Origin: Pseudomonas sp. FP2335
GTDB lineage: Bacteria; Pseudomonadota; Gammaproteobacteria; Pseudomonadales; Pseudomonadaceae
Reading direction: 5' to 3'
Assembly: GCF_030687535.1 (NCBI RefSeq)
Contig: NZ_CP117437.1
Span: 2,501,501-2,565,500 of the forward strand
DNA length: 64,000 nt
The notes beneath the pieces were generated by a model. The model was not told the DNA's origin. It searched no databases and saw only the letters and a program-made list of their open reading frames with translations. Both the position numbers and the translations under genes were made by a program. This document shows, piece by piece, positions 1-8,249 of this stretch (within the stretch, counting starts at the first letter, position 1; each line of letters starts with the position of its first letter).

Positions 1-1007
1 TGAGATCGCTGTTGGCCGTGTCGCTGGCGACACTGGGCCTGTCAGTTGCAGCATTGCCGGTGTCGGCGGCCCAGGCGCCGATTCATTTCGCCGACCTGAA
101 CTGGGAGAGCGGCAGCCTGATCACTGAAGTACTTCGGGTTATCGTCGAGAAGGGCTATGACTTGCCTACCGACACCTTGCCCGGCACCACCATTACCCTG
201 GAAACCGCACTGGCCAAGAACGACATCCAGGTGATCGGCGAAGAGTGGGCCGGTCGCAGCCCGGTGTGGATCAAGGCCGAGGCCGAAGGCAAGGTGGTGG
301 GCCTGGGTGATACGGTCAAGGGCGCCACCGAAGGCTGGTGGGTGCCGGAATACGTGGTCAAGGGCGACGCCGCCAAAGGCCTCAAGCCCCTGGCACCGGA
401 CCTCAAGCGCGTGCAGGACCTGGCGCGCTACAAGGACGTGTTCAAGGACCCGGAGTCTCCCGGCAAGGGGCGCTTCCTAAACAGCCCGATCGGCTGGACG
501 TCCGAGGTGGTCAACGCACAGAAGCTCAAGGCCTACGGGCTCAGCGACAGCTACGTGAACTTCCGCAGTGGCTCAGGCGCGGCGCTGGACGCCGAGATTG
601 CTTCGTCGATCCGCCGGGGCAAGCCGGTGCTGTTCTACTACTGGTCGCCGACGCCGTTGATGGGGCGCTACAAGTTGATCCAGTTGGAAGAACCGCCATT
701 TGATGCCGAGGCATGGAAGACGCTGACGGATGCGGACAATCCCGAGCCGAAACCGACACGGTCGTTGGCGTCCAAGCTGAGTATTGGCGTGTCGACGCCG
801 TTCCAGAAAGAGCATCCGCAGATTGCCGCGTTTTTCTCCAAGGTCGAGTTTCCCATCGGGCCACTCAATCAGGCGCTGGCAAAAATGAGCGAAAACCACA
901 CGCCTCCACGGGACGTGGCCCAGGCGTTCCTCAAGGAGCACCCTGAGGTGTGGAAGGCGTGGTTGACCGAAGAGGTGGCGCAGAAGGTCGAGGCAAGCCT
1001 GAAGTAA
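1..1007 (+). CDS. Glycine betaine/proline-type ABC transporter substrate-binding protein (5' edge)
   Basis: Periplasmic ligand-binding component of an OpuAC/ProX-family importer for quaternary amines or related solutes. The frame is open to the left edge. The first codons read (A)TG AGA TCG CTG TTG, so the likely ATG has only its A outside the window, giving about 335 residues. A signal peptide is visible, with a hydrophobic core and small residues ending near VSAAQA. The mature part starts with the family-like HFADLNWESG, which suits a ligand pocket with aromatic residues, and later shows YYWSPTPLMG. The permease and ATPase partners would be expected upstream, outside the window. The specific ligand cannot be read from the sequence. 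No membrane segment or lipobox was seen. Confidence 0.85.
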   Translation, partial: RSLLAVSLATLGLSVAALPVSAAQAPIHFADLNWESGSLITEVLRVIVEKGYDLPTDTLPGTTITLETALAKNDIQVIGEEWAGRSPVWIKAEAEGKVVGLGDTVKGATEGWWVPEYVVKGDAAKGLKPLAPDLKRVQDLARYKDVFKDPESPGKGRFLNSPIGWTSEVVNAQKLKAYGLSDSYVNFRSGSGAALDAEIASSIRRGKPVLFYYWSPTPLMGRYKLIQLEEPPFDAEAWKTLTDADNPEPKPTRSLASKLSIGVSTPFQKEHPQIAAFFSKVEFPIGPLNQALAKMSENHTPPRDVAQAFLKEHPEVWKAWLTEEVAQKVEASLK

Positions 1008-1011
1008 GTGT

Positions 1012-1032
1012 GGGAGGGGGCTGGCCCCTCCC
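1012..1032 (+). terminator. GC-rich stem-loop between convergent genes
   Basis: Perfect 8-base arms GGGAGGGG and CCCCTCCC are separated by five bases, directly after the stop of the binding-protein gene and before the end of the convergent receptor gene. There is no following T-run, so it may be a weak terminator or an mRNA-stabilising hairpin. Confidence 0.35.
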
Positions 1033-1053
1033 GTATTGGCCTGTGTTCCGGGC

Positions 1054-3180
1054 TCAGAACTGAGTGTTTACGGCCAGTTCGAAGGTCCTTGGCGACCCCA
1101 GGTAATACGCCGGTGACACATGGGCAAACTCGGCATACACCTCATTCGTCAGGTTGCGCACCCGCGCCGTCACCGAGGTGTGCTGATCCACCTTGTAGCG
1201 CAGGAACGTGCCGAACAACGTGTAGGCTGGCACTGTCTGGGTGTTGGCGTTATCCGCATAAACCTCGGCGACATACCGCGCGTCCACACCCCCTTGCCAG
1301 TCCTCGGCAATATCGTAGGTCAGCCACAGGTTGCCCACGCGCTTGGGGACGTTGGTCGGCGTATTGCCCTTGCGTGACACCACAGCACCGCTGGCGAGCT
1401 TCTCGTTGAACTCGTCGTATTCGGCGTCCACCCAGGCGAAATTGCCTTCGGCGAGCAGCCGTGGAGTGATGCGCATTGAACTGGCCAACTCAATGCCTTT
1501 GGACGACTGCGCACCCACCGGGATGCTGTTGGTCGGGTCCAGCGGGTCGGTGACGGCGAAGTCCTTGCGTTCGATCCTGTAGGCGGCAACGGTGGCCGCG
1601 CCACGTCCATCCAGATAGTCGAACTTGCTGCCCACTTCCCATTGCTTGCCGGTCGACACATCGAACACCTGGGTCGTGGTGCTTGGCTGCTCGGCGGCGG
1701 TGCTGTATTGCACGTACACATTCGCTGACGGGATGAACTGGTAGGTCAGGCCGACGCGCCCGGTGAGCGGCTCCCAGCTGCGCTTGAAATGCCGTGGACT
1801 GGTGGCAGTCAGCGTGCCGTGGTTGGTCACGTCCAGGTTGATGGCGTCATAACGCAGGCCGGTGAGCAGCGACAATTTGTCGGTGAGGCCCAGGCGGTTT
1901 TCCACGAACAGCGCCTTGGTGGTGACCTCGTTGGTCTTGTCCTTGTTGAAGCCGGGCCTGGTGCCGGGGATGGCATAAAAATGCCCGGGATCGAAGTTGT
2001 TCGGGTCGACCGCACTGTTGCCCGCCGCGCGCAGCGGGCTGTTGGTGGTGCTGTTGAGCTTGTACTCGAAACCGCCAGACCAGGTGGTGGAAAGGCCGAA
2101 GACGCTGGCGTCGTGGCGCAACTCGAACTGGTTGCCCTGCTGCTCGCCCTGATGGCGCACCTGATAGGCGGTCGAGCGGTTTACCGCGCTGTTATCGGCG
2201 TTGTACTGATAGGTCTCCAGGTTGCGGTAATCGCGCTGGCTGTCGAGGTGATAAAGGGTGTTTTTCAGCGTGGTGCTGTCGTTGAGCCGGTAGTCGATGA
2301 TCGAGCGCAGCCACACCGTGCGTTGCTCGTAACGTCCGTCGGCGACGTTGTAGTTGTTGAAGCGGTTGTGCTTGTCGATCTTCAACTCGCCGGCCTTGGG
2401 GTTGAGCACCGGAGTGCCCCAGTAGGGACTGTCCTCATGTTCGTCCTGGTATTCCACCGCCAGGGTGTGGGACAGGTCCGGCGTGAGGTCACTGAGCAGG
2501 GAAAACGCCATGCTCCAGGCGTCCCGTTTATCACGGTCGATGTAGCTGTGGTTGGTGTTGCGGCTTACATCCAGGCGCGCGTAGTGCTGCACCTCACTGC
2601 CTGGCTCGGTCAGGGCGTGGTTGAGGCCCAGGGCCATGCCAGCGGTGTCGTAGCTGCCGTAGCTGAGTTGGCCTTGCGCGGCCTGTTCTTCACGGCCGGC
2701 GAGCTTGGTCACGTAATTGAGCGAGCCGCCCACGGAGCCGGCGCCATTGATCAGCGAGGAGGGGCCGCCGACCAGTTCTACGCGGTCATAGATCCAGGCA
2801 TCCACCGGACGTGCCAGGCCGGTGGCGACGTTGATGCCGTTGAACATCTGGGTGATCTGGCTGCTGGTAAATCCACGATAAGAGACAAACCCGCCAAACC
2901 CCGGCGGTGCACTGGCATTGACGCCGGGCAGGGTGTTGGCCGCATCGCGGAACGTCTTGGCACCGTGGCGTTCGATGTCGTTGCGCTTGGCGATGGCCAC
3001 CGATGCTGGAGTTTCCCGGACGCTCAGCCCGAGCCGCGAGGCCATGCCGCTGGATTGATCCAGGGTCAGGCCGGGGTCGGCGCTTGGTTCGCCAGTGACA
3101 GTGGTCGGTGCCAGCTCGACGGCCCAGGCGCAGAAGGGCAGGCAGCCGAACAGGCCCGCCAACAGGGGTAAATGTTTCAT
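1054..3180 (-). CDS. TonB-dependent outer-membrane receptor (siderophore/metal type)
   Basis: Outer-membrane beta-barrel importer of about 708 residues, energised by TonB. I chose the ATG at 3180 because it gives a clean signal peptide (MKHLPLLAGLFGCLPFCAWA). The upstream start at 3231 would add an unlikely leader. The plug domain spans roughly residues 45-150 (ETPASVAI, DRVELVGGPSSLINGAGSVGG). The barrel follows and ends with an aromatic C-terminal residue (NTQF) as expected for BAM recognition. There is no STN signalling domain, so it should not control its own sigma factor. Just upstream on the same strand lies a DUF2946 gene; such pairs are known for copper-related receptors, so the cargo could be copper or a metallophore rather than an iron siderophore. 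The substrate is not determined by the sequence. Confidence 0.88.
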   Translation of the reverse strand: MKHLPLLAGLFGCLPFCAWAVELAPTTVTGEPSADPGLTLDQSSGMASRLGLSVRETPASVAIAKRNDIERHGAKTFRDAANTLPGVNASAPPGFGGFVSYRGFTSSQITQMFNGINVATGLARPVDAWIYDRVELVGGPSSLINGAGSVGGSLNYVTKLAGREEQAAQGQLSYGSYDTAGMALGLNHALTEPGSEVQHYARLDVSRNTNHSYIDRDKRDAWSMAFSLLSDLTPDLSHTLAVEYQDEHEDSPYWGTPVLNPKAGELKIDKHNRFNNYNVADGRYEQRTVWLRSIIDYRLNDSTTLKNTLYHLDSQRDYRNLETYQYNADNSAVNRSTAYQVRHQGEQQGNQFELRHDASVFGLSTTWSGGFEYKLNSTTNSPLRAAGNSAVDPNNFDPGHFYAIPGTRPGFNKDKTNEVTTKALFVENRLGLTDKLSLLTGLRYDAINLDVTNHGTLTATSPRHFKRSWEPLTGRVGLTYQFIPSANVYVQYSTAAEQPSTTTQVFDVSTGKQWEVGSKFDYLDGRGAATVAAYRIERKDFAVTDPLDPTNSIPVGAQSSKGIELASSMRITPRLLAEGNFAWVDAEYDEFNEKLASGAVVSRKGNTPTNVPKRVGNLWLTYDIAEDWQGGVDARYVAEVYADNANTQTVPAYTLFGTFLRYKVDQHTSVTARVRNLTNEVYAEFAHVSPAYYLGSPRTFELAVNTQF

Positions 3181-3275
3181 GGTTGAATCCTGAAAAACTT
3201 GGCTTGAAAACAATGCACGACTGTCCGTCACCCCTTGGGGATGCGGTGGTCAGTGCCGATCAGATAGCGAAGGTG

Positions 3276-3665
3276 TCAGGCAACAGCGGGCGGCGCGCGG
3301 GGATGCGCCGTGGGCCAGGTAAAGCGGGCAGGGATGTCAGCGGCGAGTACCACGGCCGGTGGTGGCGCGTGGGGTTGTGGCAACACCGCCACATTCAGGC
3401 TGGAATTGAGCGCCGGGCCCATGCCTCCACTGGAACACAGCGGGCAACCGAACGCCTTGGACAGCGTCGGCAGGCTCTCATCCGTGGAGTTGGCAGGCGT
3501 GGGCGCCTGGGTGCGCGGGTCTACCGTGCAGAACTGGCCGCCGATGCCGTTGAGTTGCATCCCGACCATCTGCCCGTGACCGATACTGCAGGCGAACACA
3601 TTGAACAGGACGCAGCAATAGAGCATCCAGGCAATGAGCGAGCGGTCGGTGCGGGCGAATTTCAT
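3276..3665 (-). CDS. DUF2946 family protein
   Basis: Small protein of about 129 residues with an N-terminal hydrophobic segment (SLIAWMLYCCVLFNVFACS), followed by the Cys/His-rich signature CSIGHGQM, a FCTVD motif and CPLCS. These are typical of DUF2946. The start at 3665 (MKFARTDR) is preferred over the one at 3707 because the leader of the longer form is basic and unlike the family. The Cys and His pairs could bind a metal. It lies 95 bases upstream of the TonB receptor on the same strand and is probably co-transcribed with it. The family is often next to copper-responsive receptors; a role in periplasmic copper handling is inference. Confidence 0.75.
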   Translation of the reverse strand: MKFARTDRSLIAWMLYCCVLFNVFACSIGHGQMVGMQLNGIGGQFCTVDPRTQAPTPANSTDESLPTLSKAFGCPLCSSGGMGPALNSSLNVAVLPQPHAPPPAVVLAADIPARFTWPTAHPRAPPAVA

Positions 3666-3758
3666 GGGGCGGCACTTTACCATCAGCCACCGACGAAATA
3701 CCTGCAAAAAAACGCAGGGCGACTATCCTTGTTCGCACATTTTCAGGGAGAGCCAGCC

Positions 3759-4196
3759 ATGAGCTTTGTCATTGCACGATGGATCGTCGCTATTTTCACG
3801 GGTATCAGTATGGTGCACCTGTACTGGGCGGCGGGTGGCAAACTCGGGTTCCAGGCCGCCATTCCCGAGCTGCCCGGCGAATTCGCCAGCGGGCCGCGAC
3901 CGGCTTTCATACCGTCGGCACTGATGACATTCCTCGTAGCGATGGGCCTGGTGGCGATTGCCTTGCTCGTGTGCCTGCGCGCCGGTTTGTACTTTTCCGC
4001 GGTGTCCCATGGCGCGTTGCAATGGGGCATCAGTGCGATAGCGCTGGTCATGTTTGCCCGGGCGATTGGGGACTCGGAGCTGGTGGGTTTTTTCAAAAAG
4101 GTCGGCGGGTCGCGGTTTGCCAGGTTGGATACCTATGTTTATTCGCCGTTGTGTCTGGTGTTGGGGCTGGGGTTGTTGGTCGTTGCGTGGGGGTGA
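3759..4196 (+). CDS. DUF3995 integral membrane protein
   Basis: A 145-residue inner-membrane protein with four predicted hydrophobic segments (about residues 5-25, 48-72, 78-98 and 122-143). The features HLYWAAGGKLGFQAAIP near the N-terminus and GDSELVGFFKKV with LDTYVYSPLCL near the C-terminus match the DUF3995 pattern as I know it. The ATG at 3759 has a purine-rich CAGGGAG ribosome site. It is divergent from the DUF2946/receptor pair. Its function is not known; nothing here points to a transport or enzymatic residue set. Confidence 0.75.
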   Translation: MSFVIARWIVAIFTGISMVHLYWAAGGKLGFQAAIPELPGEFASGPRPAFIPSALMTFLVAMGLVAIALLVCLRAGLYFSAVSHGALQWGISAIALVMFARAIGDSELVGFFKKVGGSRFARLDTYVYSPLCLVLGLGLLVVAWG

Positions 4197-4343
4197 TCGC
4201 GCTGTGTGGGGGTGAAAGGCCACGCAAAAAGTCGATCCAAGCGCTTGCGGCAGCACCCGGCGAATAAAAACGCCTCTCATTCTTGCCCGATTTGCCGAGC
4301 TGCCCGTCATGGTTAATAGAACCTCTATTACCCAGGACCTCCC

Positions 4344-6842
4344 ATGTCGCTTGCTCGTCCCTTGCACCCACTGGCCCTGTCAGTGGCGATGGCTTTTGCC
4401 GCTATGCCGCTGCTGAATACCCCGTCCGCCTTTGCCGCAGACAGCCGCAGCAGCGTGCGCAGCTTCTCGATTCCCGCCAGTGATTTGAGCCAGGCGCTCA
4501 ACAACTTGGCCGAGCAGGCAGGCCTGGTGCTGGCGTTCGATGCGGGCTTGACCCGTGGTAAACGCAGCGCTGCGTTGAGCGGGCAGTACGACACTGAGGT
4601 GGCGCTGACCCGATTGCTCGCTGGCAGCGGCTTGCAGGCGCTGAAGATCGCCAATGACCGCTATCGCCTGGAGGCCCTCCCCGATAACAGCGGGGCGGTG
4701 GAGTTGCAGGCCACCACGATCAGCGGCGGCTATCAGGCCCAGAGCCCCGTGGGGCCGGTGGCGGGTTATGTGGCCACCCGCAGCCTGTCAGGCACCAAGA
4801 CCGACACCGCCGTGATCGAAACCCCGCAGTCGATCTCCATCGTCACCAAAGACCAGATGCGCGCGCAAAACGCCGAGAGCCTCAACCAGATCCTGCGCTA
4901 CGGCGCCGCGGTGGTCCCGGAGAGCCGTGGCGCTACGGCTTCGCGGCTGGACCAGTTGACGATCCGGGGTTTCTCGCCGGCCACCTACCTCGACGGCTTG
5001 CGCATGCCCTCCAGCCGTGACGCTTCGCCGCAAAAGGACGCCTTCGACCTGGAGCGCGTGGAAGTGCTGCGCGGCCCGGCGTCGGTGCTGTACGGGCAGG
5101 GCACACCCAGCGGGGTGATCAACATGGTCAGCAAGCGCCCGCTCGACACGCCGTTTCATGAGGTCGGCGTGGAATATGGCACCTTCAACAAGAAGCGCAC
5201 CACCTTCGATCTGAGCGGCCCGATTGATGATCAGGGCGTGTATTCCTACCGTGTGGCCGGGCTTTTCGACGACGCCGACGGGCAGGTGGAACACACCGAA
5301 ACGCGTCGCCAGTCGCTGTCGACGGCCTTTACCTGGCGCCCGGACGACGCCACCTCGCTGACCCTGCTGGGGCACTTCCAGAAGGACCCCAAGGGCGCGT
5401 CCTACGGCTCGGTGCCCGCCTGGGGCTCGGTGTTGCGCAGCCCCACCGGGCGCAAGATCGATGTGGATTTCTATGACGGCGAAAAAGACTTCGAGAAAAG
5501 CGATCGCGAGTACTACTCCATCGGCTACGCCTTCGAACATCACTTCAACGATGTGTGGACCGTGCGCCAGAACGCCCGTTACCTGCGCAGCGAGGGCCGC
5601 TACCGTAGTCTCTACAGCAACAACCTGCTGAGCGATTACCGCACCATGCAGCGCGCCACCATCGCCAGTGACGTCAACCTGGACGCCTACACCCTCGACA
5701 ACCAGGCCCAGGCCAGATTCGACACTGGCCCGCTGCAACACACCTTGTTGATGGGCGTCGATTACCAGAACACCAGCACCGACACCCTGCAAGGCTCGAC
5801 CCGTGTCGGTGCCGGGCCGACCCAGGATATTTTCGACCCGGTGTATGGCCGTCCGGTCGCGACCCCGGCGTACACCACCGACGGTACCTCCCGCAGCGAG
5901 CAGACCGGCGTTTATCTGCAAGAGCAGATGAAGTGGGACAACTGGGTGCTGCTGCTGGGCGGCCGCTATGACTGGGCCAGTACCGACAGCACTACCAAAA
6001 CCCTGAGCAGCGGCGCCAAGAGCCAGTCGTCCCTGGACAGCAAGGCGTTCACCGGCCGCATTGGCCTGGTCTACCTGTTCGACAACGGCCTGGCACCCTA
6101 TGCCAGTTATTCGGAGTCCTTCAGCCCGCAGTCGGGTACCGGCTACGGCGGTTCGGTGTTCAAACCGACCGAGGGCAAGCAGTATGAAGTCGGGATCAAA
6201 TACCAGCCGCCGGGCAGCAACAGCTTTATCACCGCCGCGATCTTCGACCTGCGCCAGACCAATGTACTGACCACCGACCCGGACCCCACGCACCTGTGTG
6301 GCAGTGGCCGCTGCCAGAGCCAGGACGGCGAAGTGCAATCCCGTGGCTTTGAGCTGGAAGGCAAGGCCAGCCTCAACGATAACCTGGACATCAGCGCGGC
6401 ATATGCCTACCTGGATAACCGCATCAGCCAGTCCAACAACACCGTGCAATACACGCCTGTCACCGACATCGGTGTAGGCCCGGCCCTACCGGCCAAAGGC
6501 ACCAGCACCTACGGTGTGCCACGCCATACCGCGTCGGCGTGGGCGGATTACACCTTCCGCGACGGCCACCTCAAGGGCTTCGGCGTCGGGGCCGGGGCGC
6601 GTTATGTCGGCTCGTCCTGGGGCGACACGGCCAACACCCTGAAAGTCCCGGGCTACACCTTGTTCGACGCGGCGGTGCACTACGACATCCCGAACCTCGC
6701 CAACCTCAAGGACAACCTGCGCCTGGCGCTCAACGCCACCAACCTGGCGAATAAGGAGTACGTCGCCTCGTGCTATTCCTACTCGTGGTGCTGGTATGGC
6801 TCACAGCGCACGGTACAGGCGAGTGCGACTTATCAGTGGTGA
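4344..6842 (+). CDS. TonB-dependent siderophore receptor with STN domain
   Basis: Outer-membrane ferric-siderophore receptor of 832 residues. A signal peptide (to about residue 32, AFAAD) is followed by an STN domain (about 40-110: SFSIPASDLSQALNNLAEQAG), then the plug (VIETPQSISIVTKDQM; RVEVLRGPASVLYGQGTPSG; VINMVSKRPL) and a 22-strand-type barrel. The C-terminal CYSYSWCWYG segment carries the conserved cysteines of the FpvA/FoxA-like group. The STN domain normally contacts a FecR-type anti-sigma factor, yet no fecI/fecR pair is adjacent; the nearest sigma factor, at 12.1 kb, has a different partner. The exact siderophore cannot be assigned. I found no convincing Fur box in the 147-base upstream gap. 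Confidence 0.92.
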   Translation: MSLARPLHPLALSVAMAFAAMPLLNTPSAFAADSRSSVRSFSIPASDLSQALNNLAEQAGLVLAFDAGLTRGKRSAALSGQYDTEVALTRLLAGSGLQALKIANDRYRLEALPDNSGAVELQATTISGGYQAQSPVGPVAGYVATRSLSGTKTDTAVIETPQSISIVTKDQMRAQNAESLNQILRYGAAVVPESRGATASRLDQLTIRGFSPATYLDGLRMPSSRDASPQKDAFDLERVEVLRGPASVLYGQGTPSGVINMVSKRPLDTPFHEVGVEYGTFNKKRTTFDLSGPIDDQGVYSYRVAGLFDDADGQVEHTETRRQSLSTAFTWRPDDATSLTLLGHFQKDPKGASYGSVPAWGSVLRSPTGRKIDVDFYDGEKDFEKSDREYYSIGYAFEHHFNDVWTVRQNARYLRSEGRYRSLYSNNLLSDYRTMQRATIASDVNLDAYTLDNQAQARFDTGPLQHTLLMGVDYQNTSTDTLQGSTRVGAGPTQDIFDPVYGRPVATPAYTTDGTSRSEQTGVYLQEQMKWDNWVLLLGGRYDWASTDSTTKTLSSGAKSQSSLDSKAFTGRIGLVYLFDNGLAPYASYSESFSPQSGTGYGGSVFKPTEGKQYEVGIKYQPPGSNSFITAAIFDLRQTNVLTTDPDPTHLCGSGRCQSQDGEVQSRGFELEGKASLNDNLDISAAYAYLDNRISQSNNTVQYTPVTDIGVGPALPAKGTSTYGVPRHTASAWADYTFRDGHLKGFGVGAGARYVGSSWGDTANTLKVPGYTLFDAAVHYDIPNLANLKDNLRLALNATNLANKEYVASCYSYSWCWYGSQRTVQASATYQW

Positions 6843-6922
6843 TAAGGCAATTTAATGGCCCCTCTGTAACCAAATCCTCGCCAGAATCGCTTTTATTTTC
6901 AGGTGGTTAGGTGGGGATGCAA

Positions 6923-7252
6923 ATGCGCACTGTTGGAATCATGCTTGTCGCCTGCTCGTTGGCCGGCGGCGCGGCTGCCGTGCAGGCCCGGGAGCTGCGT
7001 GAAGGTGACAAGTACATGTGCAGTTGGGGCGCGGGCACGGCCGCCAGGGCCCAGGAGTTGAAGCTCTCGGGTGTGTCGCTGTATGCGGCGCGGCAGAAAA
7101 TCCAGACCCTCAAATTCAACAAGTCGTGGATGCGCATGATGGCCATGGGCATCACCGAGCAGACCTACGACAGTCGCTCCCGGCTCAAGCCAGAAGCGAT
7201 TCGCCAAAGTTTCTATCAGGATTGCGTGCGCTACAAAGTGGCGCGCAAATGA
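6923..7252 (+). CDS. Small exported protein of unknown function
   Basis: About 109 residues starting at the ATG at 6923, which has a GGTGGGG ribosome site six bases upstream. In-frame GTG 6911 and ATG 6917 are alternatives. The N-terminus is a signal peptide (hydrophobic stretch then AAAVQARE). The mature part contains KYMCSWGAGTA and later YQDCVRYK, so two cysteines could form a disulphide in the periplasm. It is basic and ends in ARK. I do not recognise a family. It lies downstream of the receptor gene on the same strand but 68 bases apart, with its own ribosome site. Confidence 0.7.
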   Translation: MRTVGIMLVACSLAGGAAAVQARELREGDKYMCSWGAGTAARAQELKLSGVSLYAARQKIQTLKFNKSWMRMMAMGITEQTYDSRSRLKPEAIRQSFYQDCVRYKVARK

Positions 7253-7257
7253 CCGGC

Positions 7258-8157
7258 TCAGTGCGACAGCGGTGAGCTGACGTCTTCCTGGAAATACACC
7301 TTCGCCGTTTCAATAAACCGTCGATTGGCCTGGGACAGGTATTCGCTGCCTCTCCAGCACAGGTTGAAGTGCATGAACTGCGCGGGCTCGAACGACACCC
7401 CGGCCACGCCCGGTTCCTGTTGTTGCACCGAGCGCAGCAGGGTGGAAACCCCCATGCCATTGCGGGTGGCGGCAATGACCAGCGGCACGAAGTTGCTTTC
7501 CAGGGCGATGTTGAAGCGCACGCGGGCAGCGTCGCAAAAGGCGTCGAGCAAGTGCCGTTGCAGGAAGGTATTGTCGAACACCAGCAACTGCTCGCCACGC
7601 AAACCCTCGGCCGTGACCGACGCCGCGCTCGCCAATGGATGCTGCTCATGCATGCACAGCACCATCTCATCGCTGCCCAGCAAGACCGACTCCCAGTCCG
7701 GGTCGACGCGACGTGACTCCAGCAACGCTACATCAATATCCCGCGTTGCCAGGCGTGCGCTGATGTCATCGGCGCTGCCTTCCACCACATGCATGGCGAT
7801 GCCGGGGTAGTGCGCGCGAAATTGCATCAGCAACTCCGGGATATGCCGGATGCCGTACATCGGCGGGATGCCGACGCGGATTTCACCGCTGTGCAATTGC
7901 GTCAGGTCCTGCAACTCGCGGCGGGCCCCGGCCAAGCCTTGCAGGCAGGCTTCAGCGCGGGTGAGGAACAGTTGGCCTTCCGCCGTGACACTGATCTGCC
8001 GTGTGGCGCGGTTGAACAGCGCCACCCCCAGCTCATCTTCCAGGCGGCTGACTGCCATGCTCAGCGCCGGTTGCGCCACATGCAACGCCTGCGCGGCCTT
8101 GGTAAAACTGCCTTGGCGGGCGATCTCGACGCAGTATTCCAGGGCTTTCAGATTCAT
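7258..8157 (-). CDS. LysR-family transcriptional regulator
   Basis: DNA-binding regulator of 299 residues (MNLKALEYCVEIARQ start at 8157; an in-frame ATG at 8169 adds MREP). The winged helix-turn-helix occupies residues 1-60 with the classic GSFTKAAQALHVAQPALSMAVSRLEDELGVALFNR. The effector-binding domain (about 90-290) contains the LHSGEIRVGIPPMYG first strand. It is transcribed divergently from the AbrB-family membrane protein at 8250, and a dyad TCACAAA-N9-TTTGTGA lies in the gap, so it probably regulates itself and that neighbour. The inducer is unknown. Confidence 0.92.
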   Translation of the reverse strand: MNLKALEYCVEIARQGSFTKAAQALHVAQPALSMAVSRLEDELGVALFNRATRQISVTAEGQLFLTRAEACLQGLAGARRELQDLTQLHSGEIRVGIPPMYGIRHIPELLMQFRAHYPGIAMHVVEGSADDISARLATRDIDVALLESRRVDPDWESVLLGSDEMVLCMHEQHPLASAASVTAEGLRGEQLLVFDNTFLQRHLLDAFCDAARVRFNIALESNFVPLVIAATRNGMGVSTLLRSVQQQEPGVAGVSFEPAQFMHFNLCWRGSEYLSQANRRFIETAKVYFQEDVSSPLSH

Positions 8158-8190
8158 CGGCTCTCGCATAACAATGTGTGATGTTGATGT

Positions 8191-8213
8191 TCACAAATGG
8201 ATATTTTTTGTGA
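8191..8213. promoter_or_regulatory. Dyad operator between LysR gene and AbrB-family gene
   Basis: The perfect inverted repeat TCACAAA-N9-TTTGTGA lies 34 bases from the LysR start and 37 bases from the divergent gene start. This spacing and length suit a LysR-type recognition site, which commonly contains a T-N11-A core. It is the only clear dyad in this short gap. Assignment to this LysR is inference from position. Confidence 0.5.
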
Positions 8214-8249
8214 TGAGCGCGAGTCTATAACCTGTCGGCACACTTCTCC

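Noticed and set aside
1789..3171. 460-residue plus-strand frame opposite the TonB receptor
   Set aside because: Shadow of the receptor; Val/Gly/Ala-rich and without a recognisable motif or ribosome site.
4197..4343. Fur box or sigma-regulated promoter before the STN receptor
   Set aside because: No stretch gave a convincing match; iron control is likely but not visible here.
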